A stretch of DNA of 64,000 nucleotides, taken from the NCBI RefSeq assembly GCF_013409045.1, contig NZ_JACCBT010000001.1, positions 4,898,001 through 4,962,000 on the forward strand. Direction: 5' to 3'. Under the pieces are notes generated by a model. That model had not been told where the DNA came from, searched no databases, and worked only from the letters and a program-made list of their open reading frames with translations. This DNA comes from Actinomadura citrea. GTDB lineage: Bacteria; Actinomycetota; Actinomycetes; Streptosporangiales; Streptosporangiaceae. Below, one piece after another: positions 59,119 to 64,000 of this stretch; position 1 is the stretch's first letter; each line of letters opens with the position of its first letter. Position numbers and translations under genes: made by a program.

Positions 59119-60193
59119 GCTGGGCGTCCTCGCCGGAGGGCGCCTCGCCCTGGCCCGCGCCGGTCCCGCGCGGCAGCACCAGCACCGGGCACGGGGCGGC
59201 CCGAACGATTTTGCCGGAGCCCTCCCCGAGGAACACCTTGCGCAGCGGTCCATGACGGCCGGGCAGGCAGGCGACGACCTCGCCCGGCAGCATATCGACG
59301 GCGCCGAGAGTGGCGGCGACCCCGGTCCCCACCTCCGCGAGCCGCTCCACCGGCATCCCGTCCCCCAGGCGCGCCCCGAGCAGGCCCGCGGCCTCCCGCA
59401 GCTCCTCGTCGGCCCGGGCGACCTGGCGGTCCAGCGCGCCGCCGACACCGCCGAGCCCGGCCGCGAGCGCGGCCGGCCGCAGCACCAGCGTCAGCAGCCG
59501 CATCGGCAGCCCCAGCTTCCGCGCGAGCGCGGCGGCGGCCAGCAGCGGGCCCTCGACATCGCGGCGCGGCCAGAACGCCACGGTCATCCGCTTCAGCCGC
59601 CGCGCCGAGCGGTCGGGCCCGAGCGTCCGGTGGTGGCCCAGCGACTCCTCGGCGTATCCGCGCGGCGCCAGCATCACCGGCACCGGCGAGTCGTGCAGGA
59701 GCTGGTCGGCGGTGCTGCCGATGGCGATCCGGCCGCGGCGGCCGCCCGGCGCCGAGCCGATCACGACGAGATCGGCGTCCGCCTCCTTCGCGGCCTCGAT
59801 GAGGCCGCGCCCGGTCCCCCGGTGGGCGCGCGCCCGCAGGTCCAGCTCCGGCCGCGGCACCTGGAGCTCGCCGAGCCGCGCGACGGCCCGCGCCAGCGCC
59901 TCCTCGGCCTGGCCCCTGAGGTAGGCGACCCATTCGGCGTCCACCGACGCGGGGCCGTGCGCGGGCCAGGCGGGCGGATAGAGGTTGACGACCGTCAGCC
60001 GCGCGAGCCGGCTCGACCGGTCCGCCGACCGGACCATCGCGGCCAGGGCGAGGGCGTCGTCGCCGCGCTCGTCGGGCGAGTACCCGACCAGCACGCGCAG
60101 CCCGTCCGGTCCCCCGCCCCTCGATTCCCCGGCATTCGGCTCACTGCCGTTCGGTTCACTGCCGTTCGGTTCACTGCCGTTCGGTTCACTCAT
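59111..60193 (-). CDS. Tandem universal stress protein (two Usp domains)
   Basis: 360 residues. Residues 1-30 are a repetitive NGSEP tail. Usp1 spans about 32-170: LRVLVGYSPDERGDDAL ... DLVVIGSAPGGRRGRIAIGSTADQLLHDSPVPVMLAP, with the ATP-binding G-x2-G-x9-G-S motif. Usp2 (about 200-345) is more diverged and ends LGEGSGKIVRAAPCPVLVLP. The ATG overlaps the end of the permease gene by 8 bp, making it the last gene of the arginine-deiminase operon. Its 3' end carries the iron box for suf. Confidence 0.88.
   Translation of the reverse strand: MSEPNGSEPNGSEPNGSEPNAGESRGGGPDGLRVLVGYSPDERGDDALALAAMVRSADRSSRLARLTVVNLYPPAWPAHGPASVDAEWVAYLRGQAEEALARAVARLGELQVPRPELDLRARAHRGTGRGLIEAAKEADADLVVIGSAPGGRRGRIAIGSTADQLLHDSPVPVMLAPRGYAEESLGHHRTLGPDRSARRLKRMTVAFWPRRDVEGPLLAAAALARKLGLPMRLLTLVLRPAALAAGLGGVGGALDRQVARADEELREAAGLLGARLGDGMPVERLAEVGTGVAATLGAVDMLPGEVVACLPGRHGPLRKVFLGEGSGKIVRAAPCPVLVLPRGTGAGQGEAPSGEDAQLR
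60136..60190. repeat. 15-bp tandem repeat in the 5' coding end of the Usp gene
   Basis: About 3.7 copies of TCGGTTCACTGCCGT (first copy with one change) encode the repeated S-E-P-N-G units directly after the start codon. Copy number can vary without frameshift. Confidence 0.9.
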
Positions 60194-61652
60194 GCGGGCT
60201 CCCTCCGTTGGGCCCTGCGTGCCGGGCCGCCAGGCGCGAGTGGCGGCGGCCGTACAGGAAGTAGGCGGCCAGGCCGACGGCGGTCCAGATCGCGAAGACG
60301 GTCCAGGTGACGCCGCCGAGCCCGACCATCAGGTAGACGCACAGCGCGACGCCGAGCAGCGGCGTCACCGGGTACAGCGGCGTGCGGAAGCTGCGCGCGA
60401 GCTCCGGCCGGGTGCGGCGCAGCACGATCACACCGACGCTGACCAGGGCGAACGCGAACAGCGTCCCGATGCTGGTGGCGTCGACGAGCCGGCCGAGCGG
60501 GATCACCGCGGCGAGGATCGCGATGAACGCCGCCACGATGACGGTGTTGGCGACCGGCACGCGGCGCCGCGGGCTCACCTTCTGGAAGACGTGCGGCACG
60601 AGCCCGTCCCGCGACATCGCGAACAGGATGCGGGTCTGCCCGTACATGACGGTGAGCACGACGCTGGCGATGGCGACCACGGCGCCCAGGGACAGGACCA
60701 GCGACGGCCACGTCCGCCCGCTCACCGAGTCCAGCACCTGCGCCAGCGAGGCCTCGGAGCCGCTGAGCGAGAACCGCGTCCAGTGCATGGCACCGACCGC
60801 GGCGAGCCCGACCAGGACGTACAGGGCGGTCACGACGGCCAGCGAGAGCATGATCGCGAGGGGCAGGTCGCGGCGCGGGTTCCTGGCCTCCTCACCGGCG
60901 GTGGAGGCGGCGTCGAAGCCGATGTAGGAGAAGAACACCTTGGAGCCGGCCGCGCTGATGCCCGCCCATCCCATCGGCGCGAACGGGGTCATGTTCCCCG
61001 CCCGGAACGCCGTGAAGGCGATCGCGCAGAAGAACAGCAGCACGCCGATCTTGAGGAACACCATGACCGTGTTGGCGGCGGCGCTCTCGGACGTGCCGCG
61101 CAGCAGCAGCGCCGTGGCGAACAGCACCACGATCACCGCGGGGACGTTGACGAGGCCGCCCTCCCCCGGCGGGTTGCTGATCTGCGCCGCGATCGTGAAG
61201 CCCGCCGCGCCGTCGAGGAAGGCGTTGAGGTAGGAGCCCCAGCCGACCGCCACGGCCGACACCGACACGGCGTACTCCAGCAGCAGGCACCAGCCGCAGA
61301 CCCACGCGACCAGCTCGCCCAAAGTCGCGTAGGCGTAGGAGTAGGACGAGCCGGAGACCGGGATGGTCCCGGCCAGTTCGGCGTAGGACAGCGCCGAGAA
61401 CAGGGCGGTCACGGCGGCGAGGACGAACGACAGCACGACCGCGGGCCCGGCCAGCGGGACCGCCTCGCCGAGGACGACGAAGATGCCGGTGCCGAGGGTC
61501 GCGCCGACACTGAACAGGGTGAGCTGGAGCAGGCTCATCGTGCGCCTCAGCTCGCCGCCCTCGCCGCGCCCGCCCTCGGCGACGATCAGGTCGACGGGCT
61601 TGGTCCGCAGCAGGCTGCGCGCGAAGGTCTCCGGCGCGGTCCCGGCGGTCAC
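60186..61652 (-). CDS. APC-superfamily amino acid permease (CAT/YfnA-like)
   Basis: 488 residues from a GTG at 61652 that overlaps the carbamate kinase stop (GTGA). Twelve to fourteen TM segments. SVGATLGTGIFVVLGEAVPLAGPAVVLSFVLAA is the substrate-binding helix 1 motif, SSYSYAYATLGELVAWVCGW helix 3, and FFSYIGFDAASTAGEEARNPRRDLP helix 6. In an arginine deiminase operon it probably moves arginine and ornithine, although it is not of the classical ArcD type. Confidence 0.88.
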   Translation of the reverse strand: MTAGTAPETFARSLLRTKPVDLIVAEGGRGEGGELRRTMSLLQLTLFSVGATLGTGIFVVLGEAVPLAGPAVVLSFVLAAVTALFSALSYAELAGTIPVSGSSYSYAYATLGELVAWVCGWCLLLEYAVSVSAVAVGWGSYLNAFLDGAAGFTIAAQISNPPGEGGLVNVPAVIVVLFATALLLRGTSESAAANTVMVFLKIGVLLFFCAIAFTAFRAGNMTPFAPMGWAGISAAGSKVFFSYIGFDAASTAGEEARNPRRDLPLAIMLSLAVVTALYVLVGLAAVGAMHWTRFSLSGSEASLAQVLDSVSGRTWPSLVLSLGAVVAIASVVLTVMYGQTRILFAMSRDGLVPHVFQKVSPRRRVPVANTVIVAAFIAILAAVIPLGRLVDATSIGTLFAFALVSVGVIVLRRTRPELARSFRTPLYPVTPLLGVALCVYLMVGLGGVTWTVFAIWTAVGLAAYFLYGRRHSRLAARHAGPNGGSPHE

Positions 61653-62584
61653 AGGGTGCTCGCCAGCGGCCAGGTGGCGTTCGGGGTGACGATCGTCCCC
61701 GCGGTCCCCTCCAGGATGCGCTCGCACTGGTCGATCATCCCGATCGCGGCCATGTCGCCCGTCCGCTCGACGAAGCTCACCGCCGCCTCGACCTTGGGGC
61801 CCATCGACCCGGCGGGAAAGTCCTCGCCGCGCAGCTCGTACGGCGTCGTGTGGGTGATCTCCTCCTGCCGCGGCGTGCCGAAGCCGCGCATCACGCGGGG
61901 CACGTCGGTGAGGATGAGCAGCGCGTCGGCGTCCATGCTCTCGGCGAGGACGGCCGCGGTGAGGTCCTTGTCGACCACCGCCTCGACGCCCTCCAACCGC
62001 CCCACGTCGTTGCGGAAGACCGGGATGCCGCCGCCGCCCGCGCACACCACCACCGTGCCGAGCCGGACCAGCTCCCTGATCAGCCGCGTCTCGATCACCC
62101 GCTGCGGCCGCGGGGACGGCACCACGCGGCGCCAGCGGTCCCCGTCGGGCCGGACGGTCCAGCCGTACTCGGAGGCGAGCTTCTCCGCCTCCTCGCGCTC
62201 GTAGACCTGGCCGACGAACTTGGTGGGATTCTGGAACGCCGGGTCCACCGCCGACACCAGCGTCTGGTTGATCATCGCCATCACCTGGCGGCCGGGCAGC
62301 GCGTTCTGCAGGGCCTGGAGCATCCAGTAGCCGATCATGCCCTGGGTCTCGGCGCCGATCGTGTCCAGCGGGTAGGGCCGGGTCAGGTTCGGGTCGTTGA
62401 CGCTCTCCAGCGCCAGCACCCCGACCTGCGGCCCGTTCCCGTGCGTGATGATCAGCTCGTGCCGCTCGGCGAGCGGCGCCAGCGACCGCACGGCCCGGTC
62501 GACGTTGCCGCGCTGGAGCTCGGCGTCGGGCGTCTGCCCCCGCTTGACCAGCGCGTTCCCCCCGAGCGCGACGACCACGCGCAT
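61649..62584 (-). CDS. arcC: Carbamate kinase
   Basis: 311 residues. It forms ATP from carbamoyl phosphate and ADP, the energy-yielding step of arginine fermentation. VVVALGGNALVKRGQ at the N-terminus, ITHGNGPQVGVLALES, CAGGGGIPVF, and GSMGPKVEAAVSFVERTG near the C-terminus are family blocks. ATG with GGGGGAGGA upstream, 28 bp after the ornithine carbamoyltransferase gene. Confidence 0.96.
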   Translation of the reverse strand: MRVVVALGGNALVKRGQTPDAELQRGNVDRAVRSLAPLAERHELIITHGNGPQVGVLALESVNDPNLTRPYPLDTIGAETQGMIGYWMLQALQNALPGRQVMAMINQTLVSAVDPAFQNPTKFVGQVYEREEAEKLASEYGWTVRPDGDRWRRVVPSPRPQRVIETRLIRELVRLGTVVVCAGGGGIPVFRNDVGRLEGVEAVVDKDLTAAVLAESMDADALLILTDVPRVMRGFGTPRQEEITHTTPYELRGEDFPAGSMGPKVEAAVSFVERTGDMAAIGMIDQCERILEGTAGTIVTPNATWPLASTL

Positions 62585-62612
62585 GCGTCCTCCCCCTCCC
62601 CGGCGGCCCCGC

Positions 62613-63614
62613 TCAGCCGAGCGTCGCCACCATGACCGCCTTGATCGTGTGCATCCGGTTCTCGGCCTCGTCGAAGACGATCGACGCCTCGGACTCGAAC
62701 ACCTCGTCGGTGACCTCCAGGGCGTCCAGGCCGGTCCTGCGGTAGATCTCCTCCCCGACGGCGGTCCGCCGGTCGTGGAAGGCCGGCAGGCAGTGCATGA
62801 ACCTGGAGGCCGGATTGCCGGTCGCCCGCATGACCTCGGCGTTCACCTGGTAGGGCGCGAGCATCGCGATCCGCTCGTCCCACACCTCGGCCGGTTCGCC
62901 CATCGACACCCACACGTCGGTGATGACGAAGTCGGCGCCGCGCACGCCGTCCGCGACGTCCTCGGTGACGGTGATGCTCGCACCCGTCCCGGCCGCGACC
63001 GCGCGGGACGGCCCGACGACCGTCTCCTCGTCGGGCCAGAGGGCGCGCGGGGCGACGATGCGGACGTTCATGCCGAGCAGCGCCCCGGCCGCCACGTAGG
63101 AGTGCCCCATGTTGTTGCGCGCGTCGCCCAGGTACGCGTACGTGACCTCGCGCAACGGCCTGCCGCCGTGCTCGCGCATGGTGAGCATGTCGGCGAGCAT
63201 CTGCGTCGGGTGCCACTCGTCGGTCAGGCCGTTCCACACCGGGACGCCCGCGTGCTCGGCCAGTTCCTCGATGCGCCTCTGGCCGGCCCCCCGGTACTGG
63301 ATGCCGTCGTACATCCGTCCGAGGACGCGCGCCGTGTCCTTCATCGACTCCTTGTGGCCGATCTGCGTCCCGCCGGGGTCGAGGTAGGTGACGTGGGCGC
63401 CCTGGTCGTGCGCGGCGACCTCGAACGCGCAGCGGGTGCGGGTGGAGGCCTTCTCGAAGATGAGCGCGATGTTCCTGCCCGCCAGCGCCTGCGTCTCCGT
63501 CCCGCCGCGCCTGGCCGCCTTCAGGTCGGCCGCCAGGTCGATGAGGTGTTCGAACTCGCCCGGCGTGAAGTCGAGTTCCCTGAGCAGGCTGCGGCCGCGC
63601 AGCTCGGCCGCCAT
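62613..63614 (-). CDS. arcB: Ornithine carbamoyltransferase (probably catabolic, ArcB)
   Basis: 333 residues. Converts citrulline and phosphate to ornithine and carbamoyl phosphate (or the reverse). Carbamoyl-phosphate loop FEKASTRTRCAFE, KESMKDTARVLGRMYDG, WHPTQMLADMLTM and the ornithine/catalytic HCLPAFHD. It may be called argF by annotation pipelines; the catabolic role is inferred from its place between arcA and arcC. ATG overlaps the arcA stop (TGATG). Confidence 0.94.
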   Translation of the reverse strand: MAAELRGRSLLRELDFTPGEFEHLIDLAADLKAARRGGTETQALAGRNIALIFEKASTRTRCAFEVAAHDQGAHVTYLDPGGTQIGHKESMKDTARVLGRMYDGIQYRGAGQRRIEELAEHAGVPVWNGLTDEWHPTQMLADMLTMREHGGRPLREVTYAYLGDARNNMGHSYVAAGALLGMNVRIVAPRALWPDEETVVGPSRAVAAGTGASITVTEDVADGVRGADFVITDVWVSMGEPAEVWDERIAMLAPYQVNAEVMRATGNPASRFMHCLPAFHDRRTAVGEEIYRRTGLDALEVTDEVFESEASIVFDEAENRMHTIKAVMVATLG

Positions 63615-64000
63615 CAGGCGTCCCGGACGAGCGGGCAGCTCATGCAGCGCGGGCCGCCGCGGCCCCGGCCGAGCTCGCTGCCGCGGATCGTGATGACCTC
63701 GACGCCGTTCCGGCTCAGGTGGTTGTTGCTCGTGGCGTTGCGCTCGTAGGCGACGACCACGCCGGGCGCGACGGCCAGGACGTTCGCGCCGTCGTCCCAC
63801 TGCTCGCGCTCGGCGGAGAACACGTCCTGGGTCGGGGCGAGGACCGTGATGTCGTCCAACCCGAGCGCGGCGGCGACGGCCCGGTGCATGTCCTCCGCCG
63901 GATGATCGGTGATCTTGAGTTCCTTCTCGTTGTCGCCGGGCTCCACGGTGTGGGACGGCAGCATGCCCATCCCCGCGTACTTGGTGAACACCCCGTGGTC
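63614..64000 (-). CDS. arcA: Arginine deiminase, C-terminal fragment (continues beyond window)
   Basis: The frame is open to the window's right edge, so only the last 128 residues are seen. VFTKYAGMGMLPSHTVEPGDNEKELKITDHPAEDMHRA and the terminal SNNHLSRNGVEVITIRGSELGRGRGGPRCMSCPLVRDA contain the catalytic Cys (GGPRCMSCP). Hydrolyses L-arginine to citrulline and ammonia. First gene of arcA-arcB-arcC-permease-Usp. Confidence 0.95.
   Translation of the reverse strand, partial: DHGVFTKYAGMGMLPSHTVEPGDNEKELKITDHPAEDMHRAVAAALGLDDITVLAPTQDVFSAEREQWDDGANVLAVAPGVVVAYERNATSNNHLSRNGVEVITIRGSELGRGRGGPRCMSCPLVRDA

Noticed and set aside
59985..62204. 739-codon plus-strand frame opposite the permease and carbamate kinase genes
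   Set aside because: Long only because stops are rare at this GC; repeated Asp/Arg/His/Gln runs, no domain, no ribosome site, and it covers three real genes.
1..64000. Selenoprotein gene with in-frame UGA inside the window
   Set aside because: No gene here shows family-conserved sequence continuing through a TGA; the SelD loop has Ser codons, not TGA.
1..64000. CRISPR array, rRNA operon, prophage or intact insertion sequence
   Set aside because: No regularly spaced repeats, rRNA-like sequence, phage structural genes or transposase were found; the only mobile-like item is the 173-bp element at 32401.

Overview
The window is about 70% GC with strong third-position GC bias, frequent GTG starts, 1-4 bp stop/start overlaps and GGAGG-type ribosome binding sites. 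The gene set (SufR-led suf operon, actinobacterial SelB/SelD, DUF3099, AIM24 triplet, LuxR-type two-component pair, mycobacterial EphD-like fusion) points to an actinomycete, probably of the Streptosporangiales/Thermomonosporaceae type (for example Actinomadura). That placement is an inference from gene content. The window is chromosomal-looking. I see no rRNA, CRISPR array, phage module or intact transposase. No gene-free stretch exceeds 300 bp; the longest is 13738-14010, between selB and an MFS gene.

Layout. 1-298: end of a MarR regulator. 409-6436: hydroxyacid-oxoacid transhydrogenase, an alpha/beta hydrolase, tryptophan 2,3-dioxygenase plus kynurenine 3-monooxygenase, and an MFS exporter. 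6570-8698: molybdenum cofactor genes (DUF6457, mobA, moaA). 8800-11925: a monoglyceride-lipase-like hydrolase, an orphan glycoside-hydrolase-like protein with a coupled leader ORF, and RtcB. 11974-22532: selenium/formate-dehydrogenase maturation genes (selB, selD, tRNA-Sec, fdhD) interleaved with an MFS transporter, propionyl-CoA synthetase, FadD15-like ligase, DUF3099 and TRIC genes. 22694-28035: a four-gene lipid-type cluster (PF10118, M24 peptidase-fold, EphD-like fusion, CrtI-like oxidoreductase). 28067-37681: MFS, CBS, a MocR/YczE pair, a 173-bp MITE-like element, glycerate kinase, S66 peptidase, sirtuin and sulfotransferase. 37689-45811: ABC exporter, secreted S15 peptidase, crotonase, small HTH protein, ABC-F protein and VOC protein. 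45857-52229: three tandem AIM24 genes, a catalytically dead EAL protein and a two-component system. 52338-59039: complete suf operon sufR-B-D-Rieske-C-S-U-T. 59111-64000: universal stress protein, APC permease and arginine deiminase genes (arcC, argF/arcB, partial arcA).

The most unusual feature is the selenocysteine apparatus. MoaA, MobA and FdhD look intact. SelB has lost its whole switch I segment and has non-consensus G1 and G3 motifs. SelD lacks the catalytic Cys/Sec and one of the conserved metal/ATP-binding Asp residues. selA is not present, and the interval between selB and selD holds an oppositely oriented transporter and propionyl-CoA synthetase. A tRNA-Sec gene with UCA anticodon remains. 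This looks like a selenocysteine system in decay or turned to another use while all its reading frames stay open. No formate dehydrogenase structural gene or other selenoprotein gene is visible here.

Regulatory sites with good support are a DtxR/IdeR-type iron box and a SufR-type operator upstream of sufR, and several strong hairpin terminators between convergent genes. Other palindromes and direct repeats are reported as candidates only.
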